Shown: one piece after another, positions 1-5,117 of the stretch
How the letters are laid out: each line of letters begins with the position of its first letter
How positions within the stretch are numbered: position 1 is the first letter of the stretch
Translations under genes and position numbers: made by a program
Source of the DNA: Proteobacteria bacterium UBA4656
GTDB taxonomy: Bacteria > Pseudomonadota > Gammaproteobacteria > Xanthomonadales > Ahniellaceae
Assembly (NCBI GenBank): GCA_002405525.1
Contig: DHLY01000177.1
Span: forward strand, 3,933 to 9,049
Reading direction: 5' to 3'
Length of the DNA stretch: 5,117 nt
Notes under the pieces: generated by a model
Database searches by the model: none
Told to the model about the DNA's origin: nothing
The model's input: the letters and a program-made list of their open reading frames with translations, nothing else

Positions 1-131
1 GCGCGCCGGACCGGGGCCGCGCGCGGCCGCCCCTGCCCGGGTTTGCGCGGCCGCCCGAAGTAGTAAAGCGCGGCGATCAAGACCGCGCCGGCAACAGCGA
101 TGATCAGGCGCAGGAGATTGGCGTCACTCAT
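1..131 (-). CDS. zipA: Cell division protein ZipA, N-terminal fragment (runs off the window)
   Basis: ZipA is an inner-membrane protein that anchors FtsZ polymers to the membrane and stabilises the Z-ring early in division. Only the first 43 codons are present. The translation begins MSDANLLRLIIAVAGAV and forms one hydrophobic segment (about residues 5-24) followed by FGRPRKPGQG and a basic, proline-rich stretch. This is the ZipA plan: a very short periplasmic N-terminus, one transmembrane helix, then a charged and proline-rich cytoplasmic linker. The C-terminal FtsZ-binding domain lies outside the window. The ATG follows the smc stop by 67 bp on the same strand, matching the common smc-zipA(-ligA) order of SMC-bearing gammaproteobacteria. 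No Shine-Dalgarno sequence is visible before the ATG, so the start rests on family similarity. Identification from 43 residues plus context is good but not absolute. Confidence 0.82.
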   Translation of the reverse strand, partial: MSDANLLRLIIAVAGAVLIAALYYFGRPRKPGQGRPRAAPVRR

Positions 132-163
132 GCGGGGCCGGCCGGATCGGGACGGAAGCCGCG

Positions 164-172
164 ATTATGGCA
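164..172 (-). promoter_or_regulatory. Candidate extended -10 promoter element for zipA
   Basis: On the minus strand this reads TGCCATAAT, an extended -10 (TG, one base, then CATAAT, 5 of 6 to the sigma70 consensus). It lies in the smc-zipA gap with its -10 about 33 bases before the zipA ATG. It is one of very few A/T-rich spots in this gap. No good -35 hexamer lies 16-18 bases upstream, which extended -10 promoters can tolerate. It could allow zipA expression independent of smc. The call is inferred from the motif only. Confidence 0.3.
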
Positions 173-198
173 CCCGCTCGCCATGCCGGCACGGACCC

Positions 199-3100
199 TC
201 AGGCCGCGCCGGCGAGCTTGGCGGCTTCGGCAAGATCAACCTGGACCAGGCGCGACACGCCCGCCTCGCGCATCGTGACCCCGCACAATTGACGGGCGGA
301 TTCCATCGTCACCTTGTTGTGGGTCACGCACACGAACTGCACCCGCTCCGTCATCTCCTCGACCATCTGGCAGAACCGCCCGACGTTGGCCTCGTCGAGC
401 GGCGCGTCGACCTCGTCGAGCAGGCAGAACGGTGCCGGATTGAGGCGGAAGATCGCGAACACCAGCGCTACCGCGGTCAGCGCCTTCTCGCCGCCGGACA
501 GTAGCGAGATGTTGGTGACCCGCTTGCCGGGCGGTCGCGCCATGATCGCCACCCCGGTATCGAGCAGGTCCTCGCCGGTAAGCTCGAGGTAGGCATGCCC
601 ACCGCCGAACAGGCGCGGGAACAGTTCCTGCAGCCCCTGATTGACCTTGTCGAAGGTCTCCTTGAAGCGCGTGCGTGTCTCGCGATCGATCCTCCGGATC
701 GCGTTTTCCAGAGTTTCCAGCGCCGTGTTGAGGTCGTTCAACTGCGCGTCGAGGTACTGCTTGCGCTCGCTCTGCTCGGCATGCTCGGTGATCGCCGCCA
801 GGTTGACCGGCTCGAGACGCCTGATCTTCGCCTCCAGGTCGGCGTGGCGCGCCTGCCATGCCGCGGCGTCGGCATCGGGCGGCAGTTCGGCGACCACGGT
901 CGGCACGTCGAAGCCCCCGGCCGCGATCGCCTCCGCCAACTGGCTCGCACGCAACCGGGTGCCCTGTTCCTCCAGACGCTGTGCCGACAGCCGTTCGCGC
1001 GCCTCCGCCAACGCGCGTTCCACGCGGTGGCGCTCGGCATCCAGCTGGCGCGCACCGGCGTCCAGTTCGTCCAGGCCCTTGCGCGCCTCGACCAGTTCGC
1101 GGTCGACCAGCAGGCGCTGGTCGAGGTAGGCGCGCCGCTCGGCCTCCAGCCGTTCGATCGGCTCGCCACCGGTGGCGAGTTGCCCGGCGATTTCCTGCGC
1201 CCGCGACGACAGCGTGCGCCGCTGCGCATCCATGCGCGTCACGGACTGTTCCAGCGCGCGCAGCGCCGCGCGCCGCGACTCGACCTGCAACGACACCGCA
1301 TGCGCGCGTTCACGCGCCTCGCGTGCGTCGATGCGGGCCTCTTCGCGCCGCTCCAGCAGGCTGCGGCGCTCGCCATCGAGGCGCCCGCGATCGGCCTCCA
1401 GGTCGCCCATCCGGCCGACCGACACGTCGAGCTGGCGCCGCGATTGGCGTGTCTGTTCTTCGACTTCCGACAGACCGGTGCGCAGTTCCACGGTTTCCTG
1501 TTCGATCCGCGCTCCGCGCTGGCGCGCCGCGTCGAGCCGGCCCTGATGGCTCTGCAGCTGACCGGCGAGTTCCGAAAGGCGCCGGTGCGCGGCGTACAGT
1601 TGGCGTTGCGCGTCGTCGCGCGCGATCTCCGCGTCCGCCGACTGCGACTTCAGGCCCTCGATGCGTTCCACGAGCGCCTGCGCGCGGGCCTGCTGCGCGT
1701 CGCGCTCGATTCCCGCCGCATGGATCTCGCGTTCACGCGCGATCACGCCTTGCTGCGCGGCGCTGCCCCGGACGACCCGCGCCCAGTCGGCGCCCAGCCA
1801 CTCGCCCGCCGGAGTGATGACTGATTCGCCGGGCCCGAGGCGGCGCGCGATCTCGCGCGCCTGCCCGAGCGATTCGGCGGTGCGAACCTTCGACAGCAGT
1901 GCGAGCGCGGCCGCCGGACCCCGCACGTTCGCAGCCAGCGAGCCCGCGCCCGCGGGCGCGCCGGGCGCGGCGGCGAACGCGCTGACGCAGGCCTGCCCGA
2001 GCTCGCCGAAGCGGACGGCAAGATCATGCGGCGAGTCCACCAGCACACCGTCGAGCACGCCGCCCAGCACGGTTTCCACCGCGCGCTCCCAGCCGTCAGC
2101 GACTTCCAGCGCCTCGCCGAGGCGTCGGCTGACGCCGACGCCGATACGCTCCAGCCACTCCTTGGATTCGCCTTTCTCCTGCCCGAGCGCCGCGTGCTGC
2201 AGGGCCTCCAGCGACGCCAGCCGTCCGCCTGCAGTCTCCATCGCCTGGCGACAAGCGGAAAGCTCCGCCTGCGCGGCGCTGCGCTGCTCGGTGAGCTGAT
2301 CGAGGTTGAGTTTTCGCTCCTCCAGAGCGGTCGTCAGCGCCTCGACCCGCCCGCGCTGCATTTCCTGCTCGGCCCCCAGCGCCCCGGCCGCCTCGCCGAG
2401 CTTCGCCTCGTCGGCCTGGGCGCGCTCGGCTTCCAGTTGCTCCAGGCGGCGCGCGATCTCCAGCGCCTGCCGGTCGAGATAGGCGAGGCGCGTGCGCTCG
2501 ACCTCGGAAAGACGCGCGGCCTCGCCGCTGTCCCTGGCGTAGGCATCCCAGCGCAGCTGCCACTCCGCCAGCGCATTCTCGGCCGCACGCAGCGCGTCGC
2601 TGCGCGACTCGGCCTCGGCTTCCAGCGTCGCGATCTGCGGCTCGGCCTCGGCGACGGCACGCGTCATCTCGGCAAGTTGCGCGCGGTCGCCCGACAGATG
2701 GCCGTCGATCTCCGCGAGCTGGGTTTCGGTCTCGTGTGCGGCGCGCTGCAGCCGCTCCGCCAGATCCTTGTTGTACTGGACCTGCTGCTCCACGCGCGCG
2801 ATTTCGCCGCCGACCCGATAGACCTCGGCCTGGACCGCGTTGAAGCGGTCGCTGGCGGCGATCTGTCGGTCGCGGCAGTTTTCCAGCTGCGCCTCGACGG
2901 CGCGCTGTTCGGCGACGACGCGCTCGATCCCGGTCTCGCTCTCACGCAGCGCCGAAACGCGGGCGTCGAGCTCGGTCTCCAGCGCCTTGAGCGACAGCGC
3001 CCTGAGTTCGGCCTCCACACGGGAGGATTCCGCCTTGAGCTTCTGCCAGCGTTCCGCGGCGCGGGCCTGGCGGTTGAGGTGTTCGAGGTTCTTCTCCACC

Positions 3101-3699
3101 TCCTGCCGCACGTCGTTCAGGCGCTCGAGGTTCTCGCGCGTCGACTTGATGCGCGACTCGGTCTCCTTGCGCCGCTCCTTGTACTTCGAGATGCCCGCCG
3201 CCTCCTCGAGATGGGTGCGCAAGTCTTCCGGGCGTGCCTCCACGATCTGCGAGATCATCCCCTGCTCGATGATCGAATAGCTGCGCGCACCGAGCCCGGT
3301 GCCGAGGAACACGTCCACGATGTCGCGGCGCCGGCAGCGGCTGCCGTTCAGGAAATAGACTGACTGGCCGTCGCGGCTGACCGTGCGCTTGACCGAGATC
3401 TCGGCGAAGCCGGCGTATTCGCCGCCGACCAGTCCGTCACTGTTGTCGAAGACGAGTTCGACGGTCGCCGTGCCGACCGGCTTGCGGCTTCCGGACCCGG
3501 AGAAGATCACGTCGGTGATGGCGTCGCCGCGCAGCCGGCTGGCCGCGCTCTCGCCCATCACCCAGCGGATGGCGTCGATGATGTTCGACTTGCCGCAGCC
3601 GTTGGGACCGACGATGGCGGTGAGGTTGGTCGGCAGGTGGAGCGTGGTCGGGTCGACGAAGCTCTTGAAGCCGGACAATTTAATGGACGAGAGGCGCAT
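199..3699 (-). CDS. smc: Chromosome segregation/condensin ATPase SMC
   Basis: SMC is a cytoplasmic dimeric ATPase that, with ScpA and ScpB, extrudes DNA loops and compacts and segregates the chromosome. The protein is 1166 aa, normal for bacterial SMC. The N-terminal head holds Walker A GPNGCGKS (31-38), the arginine-finger region SRLRGD (54-59) and the Q-loop EQGMISQ (145-151). A coiled coil follows (about 172-505), then the hinge (about 515-650, including DGWERAVETVLGG and an Ala/Gly-rich stretch) and the returning coiled coil (about 655-1010). The C-terminal head carries the ABC signature LLSGGEK (1066-1072), Walker B and catalytic acid LLDEVDAPLDEAN (1093-1105, D1095/E1096) and switch histidine H1127 in VTHNK. 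All catalytic motifs are intact. The ATG at 3699 is chosen because family similarity begins at MRLSSIKLSGFKSF; an in-frame ATG 39 codons upstream adds a low-complexity Arg/Pro/Gly tail unlike the family. No Shine-Dalgarno precedes the chosen ATG. It lies 67 bp before zipA and 180 bp after bolA, all in the same direction. Confidence 0.97.
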   Translation of the reverse strand: MRLSSIKLSGFKSFVDPTTLHLPTNLTAIVGPNGCGKSNIIDAIRWVMGESAASRLRGDAITDVIFSGSGSRKPVGTATVELVFDNSDGLVGGEYAGFAEISVKRTVSRDGQSVYFLNGSRCRRRDIVDVFLGTGLGARSYSIIEQGMISQIVEARPEDLRTHLEEAAGISKYKERRKETESRIKSTRENLERLNDVRQEVEKNLEHLNRQARAAERWQKLKAESSRVEAELRALSLKALETELDARVSALRESETGIERVVAEQRAVEAQLENCRDRQIAASDRFNAVQAEVYRVGGEIARVEQQVQYNKDLAERLQRAAHETETQLAEIDGHLSGDRAQLAEMTRAVAEAEPQIATLEAEAESRSDALRAAENALAEWQLRWDAYARDSGEAARLSEVERTRLAYLDRQALEIARRLEQLEAERAQADEAKLGEAAGALGAEQEMQRGRVEALTTALEERKLNLDQLTEQRSAAQAELSACRQAMETAGGRLASLEALQHAALGQEKGESKEWLERIGVGVSRRLGEALEVADGWERAVETVLGGVLDGVLVDSPHDLAVRFGELGQACVSAFAAAPGAPAGAGSLAANVRGPAAALALLSKVRTAESLGQAREIARRLGPGESVITPAGEWLGADWARVVRGSAAQQGVIAREREIHAAGIERDAQQARAQALVERIEGLKSQSADAEIARDDAQRQLYAAHRRLSELAGQLQSHQGRLDAARQRGARIEQETVELRTGLSEVEEQTRQSRRQLDVSVGRMGDLEADRGRLDGERRSLLERREEARIDAREARERAHAVSLQVESRRAALRALEQSVTRMDAQRRTLSSRAQEIAGQLATGGEPIERLEAERRAYLDQRLLVDRELVEARKGLDELDAGARQLDAERHRVERALAEARERLSAQRLEEQGTRLRASQLAEAIAAGGFDVPTVVAELPPDADAAAWQARHADLEAKIRRLEPVNLAAITEHAEQSERKQYLDAQLNDLNTALETLENAIRRIDRETRTRFKETFDKVNQGLQELFPRLFGGGHAYLELTGEDLLDTGVAIMARPPGKRVTNISLLSGGEKALTAVALVFAIFRLNPAPFCLLDEVDAPLDEANVGRFCQMVEEMTERVQFVCVTHNKVTMESARQLCGVTMREAGVSRLVQVDLAEAAKLAGAA

Positions 3700-3729
3700 C
3701 GGGTCGCATTGCTGGATGGGGCGGGAGGA

Positions 3730-3769
3730 CCGCCTGCGGGGCGGACGCCCGGGGCCCGCCGGACCGGGC
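3730..3769 (-). other. GC-rich hairpins in the smc leader
   Basis: Two inverted repeats sit between the candidate smc promoter and the smc ATG. CCGCC (3730-3734) pairs with GGCGG (3740-3744) across 5 bases. GCCCGG (3747-3752) pairs with CCGGGC (3764-3769) across 11 bases. Neither is followed by a T-run in the direction of transcription, so they do not look like intrinsic terminators. They may give a folded 5' untranslated region. In DNA this GC-rich, short perfect stems also arise by chance. Confidence 0.25.
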
Positions 3770-3780
3770 ACGAACCCGAC

Positions 3781-3809
3781 ATTGTGTGCGCCCCGGGGCG
3801 CCGTGGCAA
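3781..3809 (-). promoter_or_regulatory. Candidate sigma70 promoter for smc
   Basis: On the minus strand there is TTGCCA (3809-3804; 5 of 6 to the -35 consensus), a spacer of exactly 17 bases, and CACAAT (3786-3781; 4 of 6 to the -10 consensus). Transcription would start about 75 bases before the smc ATG. The 17-base spacer is almost filled by a perfect palindrome, listed separately. It is the best-spaced hexamer pair I noticed in the bolA-smc gap. If real, smc-zipA can be transcribed independently of bolA. Confidence 0.35.
3788..3801. repeat. 14-bp perfect palindrome inside the smc promoter spacer
   Basis: The sequence GCGCCCCGGGGCGC is its own reverse complement. It lies between the -35 and -10 hexamers of the candidate smc promoter, where a bound dimeric regulator would block or reshape RNA polymerase binding. 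The palindrome itself is a direct sequence fact. An operator role is inference, since runs of G and C make palindromes more likely by chance here. Confidence 0.45.
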
Positions 3810-3879
3810 CGGACAAATGCAGGCCCCCACCGCTGCCCGGACGGTCCGCAGATTAGCGCTTGTGGTTCAGGTACTTGCG

Positions 3880-4167
3880 TCAGCAACCAACGGCTTCGGC
3901 CGGGGTCCGCGCGCGGATCTGCAAGGCATGGATGTCGGTCGTCATGAGGCTGCCCAGCGCTGCGTAGACGAGCCGATGGCGGGCGATCGGCGCCTGCCCT
4001 TCGAAGGCCGCGGACACGATATCGACCGCGAAATGACCGCGGCCGTCCCGTGCTCCGGCGTGTCCCGCATGGCGGTGGCTGTCGTCGCTGATCGCGAGCG
4101 AGACCGGCTGCAAGGCCCGTGTCAGGAGGTCGCGGATCGCACCGACACGCTGTTCAGGGGCGGGCAT
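3880..4167 (-). CDS. bolA: BolA family protein
   Basis: BolA proteins are small cytoplasmic partners of monothiol glutaredoxins that share a [2Fe-2S] cluster. They are linked to iron homeostasis, stress morphology and, in some species, transcription control. The product is 95 aa, typical for the family. Recognisable features in order are the N-terminal helix (about 7-19), strand VSLAISDDS (22-30), the His-rich loop SHRHAGHAGARD (30-41) that supplies a candidate metal ligand, HFAVDIVSAAFEG (45-57), helix RHRLVYAAL (63-71) with the family's invariant histidine at 64, and the ending IHALQIRARTPAE (79-91). The RHRLVY helix and HAGHAGAR-type loop fit the BolA branch better than the IbaG/YrbA branch. 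The ATG at 4167 gives normal family length. The open frame continues upstream through the tRNA gene, but that part is meaningless. No clear Shine-Dalgarno is seen. The protein ends in cysteine (C95). The gene lies between tRNA-Ser and smc on the same strand, and the neighbours do not indicate its partner. Confidence 0.9.
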   Translation of the reverse strand: MPAPEQRVGAIRDLLTRALQPVSLAISDDSHRHAGHAGARDGRGHFAVDIVSAAFEGQAPIARHRLVYAALGSLMTTDIHALQIRARTPAEAVGC

Positions 4168-4184
4168 AGGGCGCCGACGGCGGG

Positions 4185-4200
4185 GCCGGCGCAAGCCGGC
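4185..4200 (-). other. Hairpin in the bolA leader
   Basis: GCCGGC (4185-4190) and GCCGGC (4195-4200) can pair across a 4-base loop. The hairpin ends 17 bases before the bolA ATG, close to where a ribosome would load. No T-tract follows on the minus strand, so it is not a standard terminator. It may be a folded leader or an RNA-processing stem below tRNA-Ser. Confidence 0.3.
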
Positions 4201-4244
4201 GGGAGACGCACGGTAGCAGAGCTTCCGCCTGCCGGTGGACGTGC

Positions 4245-4259
4245 GCACGCGAGGCGTGC
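4245..4259 (-). other. Hairpin between tRNA-Ser and bolA
   Basis: GCACGC (4245-4250) and GCGTGC (4254-4259) form a perfect 6-bp stem with a 3-base loop, about 32 bases past the tRNA 3' end. No run of T follows it in the tRNA/bolA direction, so intrinsic termination of the tRNA transcript is doubtful. It could instead mark a processing or stabilising structure. Confidence 0.25.
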
Positions 4260-4290
4260 TGCCACGCCCGCGAATCCGGCGCCGTTCGTG

Positions 4291-4377
4291 CGGAGAGAGT
4301 GGGATTCGAACCCACGAGTGGCTTGCGCCACTGCCGGATTTCAAGTCCGGTGCATTCGACCGCTCTGCCATCTCTCC
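4291..4377 (-). tRNA. serT: tRNA-Ser(UGA)
   Basis: The gene is 87 bases long and forms a complete class II cloverleaf. The acceptor stem GGAGAGA pairs perfectly with TCTCTCC, followed by discriminator G. The anticodon stem CCGGA/TCCGG closes the loop CTTGAAA, giving anticodon TGA, which reads UCA (and other UCN) serine codons. The long variable arm typical of serine tRNAs is GTGGC/GCCAC around GCAA. The T arm is GTGGG, TTCGAAT, CCCAC. The bases after the discriminator are CAC, so the 3' CCA is not encoded and must be added by tRNA nucleotidyltransferase. The symbol follows E. coli serT, which has the same anticodon and also neighbours yccA. The gene lies 123 bp upstream of bolA on the same strand and is divergent from yccA. 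Confidence 0.98.
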
Positions 4378-4499
4378 GGACCACCATCATGCCGCAAGCG
4401 CGCGGCAGATGGCGGACCGACTGATGGCCAACGGGTGCACTGGCGTGCCAATGGTTCGCCGCTGCGGCCCGCCCGCCGGTTTCAACCTCACCCCCACAC

Positions 4500-4528
4500 T
4501 TGGCAACGCCCCCGACTGGTGGTGGAAT
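4500..4528 (+). promoter_or_regulatory. Candidate promoter for yccA
   Basis: TTGGCA (4500-4505; 5 of 6 to the -35 consensus) is followed by a 17-base spacer and TGGAAT (4523-4528; 4 of 6 to the -10 consensus). TG at 4520-4521 sits one base before the -10, making an extended -10. The start would fall near 4535, giving a leader of about 25 bases that contains the ribosome binding site. The remaining tRNA/yccA gap (4378-4499) holds no gene that I can support. Confidence 0.38.
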
Positions 4529-4546
4529 CACGTCCGTCTCCCGAAC

Positions 4547-4551
4547 AAGGA
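4547..4551 (+). promoter_or_regulatory. Ribosome binding site of yccA
   Basis: AAGGA lies 7 bases before the ATG at 4559, an optimal Shine-Dalgarno position. It fixes the start codon and contrasts with the three minus-strand genes here, which have no comparable site. Confidence 0.7.
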
Positions 4552-4558
4552 CGCAGCC

Positions 4559-5117
4559 ATGGATTCGACCGTTCGCCCCGTCACCCTGCCCACCGCCGCG
4601 CTGGCCACCAACAAGGTCCTGCGCAACGCCTACATCCTGCTCGGGATTTCGCTGCTCGCCGCCGCCGCGACCGCCACGTTCGCGATCGCAACGAATGCCG
4701 CACCGGTGCACTGGCTGGTGTTCATGGTGGTCTTCATCGGCGGCCCCTTCCTGATCGCGCGCGTGAGCCGCTCGCCGCTGAGCCTGCCGGCGGTGCTGCT
4801 CTACACCGCCGCCACCGGCTGGTTTCTCGGGCCGATCGTGAACCTCTACCTGACCCGCGTGCCGGGCGGCGCCCAGGTCGTGACCTACGCTCTGGGCACC
4901 ACGGCCTTCGTGTTCGTGGCGCTGTCGGCCTATGCGATGGCCTCCCAGCGCCAGTTCACCTTCCTGCGCGGCTTCGTGTTCACCGGCTGCCTGGTGCTGC
5001 TGGCGGCGATCGTGGCCAACATTTTCTTGCAGGTTCCGGCGCTTTCCCTGGCCATCTCCGGCGCCGCGGTGCTGCTGATGTCGGCGCTGATCCTCTATCG
5101 CACCAGCGAGGTCGTGC
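4559..5117 (+). CDS. yccA: YccA-like Bax inhibitor-1 family membrane protein (3' end outside the window)
   Basis: E. coli YccA is a multi-spanning inner-membrane protein that interacts with the FtsH/HflKC protease complex. It is a slow FtsH substrate and, when abundant or stabilised, inhibits FtsH, for example on jammed Sec translocons. The fragment is 186 codons of an expected 220 or so, with no stop before the window end. Family landmarks are NKVLRNAYILL (18-28), GWFLGPIVNLYL (87-98), ALGTTAFVFVALSAYAMASQ (111-130), FTFLRGF (133-139), VANIFLQVPALSLAIS (152-167) and YRTSEVV (180-186). Six hydrophobic spans are visible, at about 24-44, 52-69, 77-98, 108-127, 137-158 and 160-180. The last family helix is missing beyond the edge. 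The N-terminus is cytoplasmic and short, as in YccA. The ATG is supported by AAGGA 7 bases upstream. At the position where E. coli YccA has an acidic residue (FETS) this protein has R181. Other BI-1 subfamilies are possible, but the NKVLRN and GPI.N motifs favour YccA. Confidence 0.92.
   Translation, partial: MDSTVRPVTLPTAALATNKVLRNAYILLGISLLAAAATATFAIATNAAPVHWLVFMVVFIGGPFLIARVSRSPLSLPAVLLYTAATGWFLGPIVNLYLTRVPGGAQVVTYALGTTAFVFVALSAYAMASQRQFTFLRGFVFTGCLVLLAAIVANIFLQVPALSLAISGAAVLLMSALILYRTSEVV

Noticed and set aside
595..3363. Long plus-strand open frames (409 and 445 codons) opposite smc
   Set aside because: They are antisense shadows of the GC-rich smc gene. Their translations are Arg/Leu/Ala-rich with no recognisable domain, whereas the minus-strand frame encodes a complete SMC with all ATPase motifs.
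3700..3816. 39-codon N-terminal extension of smc from an upstream in-frame ATG
   Set aside because: The extension is low-complexity and Arg/Pro/Gly-rich, has no family counterpart, and would overlap the candidate smc promoter. SMC similarity starts at the ATG at 3699.
3856..3882. Sense codons RKYLNHKR and then TAA directly after the bolA TGA, suggesting readthrough or a recent truncation
   Set aside because: Eight stop-free codons are expected by chance in DNA this GC-rich, and the protein already ends at the usual family position just after TPAE. There is no sign of a selenocysteine or readthrough signal.
4245..4259. Rho-independent terminator for tRNA-Ser
   Set aside because: The stem is perfect but no T-tract follows on the minus strand, so I kept it only as a hairpin.
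4168..4371. Upstream extension of the bolA frame through the tRNA gene
   Set aside because: This is the well-known spurious peptide obtained by translating a tRNA-Ser gene. BolA similarity and normal length begin at the ATG at 4167.
4378..4440. A specific sigma70 promoter for the tRNA gene
   Set aside because: CATGAT lies at a plausible -10 position, but no acceptable -35 hexamer lies 16-18 bases upstream. The tRNA must have a promoter in this gap, but I cannot place it.
4154..4754. Open frames overlapping the tRNA/yccA gap on the minus strand (about 185 codons) and on the plus strand (84 codons)
   Set aside because: The minus-strand frame runs antisense to yccA and through the tRNA. The plus-strand frame is out of frame with yccA and has Ser/Pro/Arg-rich composition typical of GC shadows.

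Overview
The window is ordinary chromosomal DNA from a high-GC gammaproteobacterium. It has SMC-type condensin next to a ZipA start. ZipA is essentially confined to Gammaproteobacteria, and the presence of SMC argues against Enterobacterales and Vibrionales, which use MukB. It could be Chromatiales-, Xanthomonadales- or Pseudomonadales-like, but the sequence alone does not fix the genus. I see no mobile element, CRISPR array, phage gene or clear sign of horizontal transfer.

Layout: the left 85% reads on the minus strand in the order tRNA-Ser(UGA) (4377-4291), bolA-family gene (4167-3880), smc (3699-199) and the first 43 codons of zipA (131-1, cut by the window edge). On the right, read divergently from the tRNA, is a 5' fragment of a yccA-like Bax-inhibitor-1 family membrane protein gene (4559 to the window end). 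Intergenic gaps are short: 67 bp zipA/smc, 180 bp smc/bolA, 123 bp bolA/tRNA and 181 bp tRNA/yccA. No stretch over 300 bp lacks a gene.

How the genes fit together: smc and zipA are a familiar gammaproteobacterial pair linking chromosome organisation (condensin ATPase) with division (FtsZ membrane anchor). bolA encodes a small protein whose family partners monothiol glutaredoxins in Fe-S handling and affects cell shape and stress responses. The tRNA-Ser(UGA)/yccA pair is also adjacent in E. coli (serT/yccA). YccA-like proteins are inner-membrane proteins that in E. coli are substrates and modulators of the FtsH protease.

Points worth a second look are regulatory or structural rather than a new system. 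They are a candidate smc promoter with a 14-bp perfect palindrome in its spacer, a tRNA gene without encoded CCA and without an obvious terminator before bolA, three minus-strand genes lacking a Shine-Dalgarno sequence beside a yccA with a clear one, and extended -10 elements upstream of zipA and yccA. I did not find an undescribed system here.
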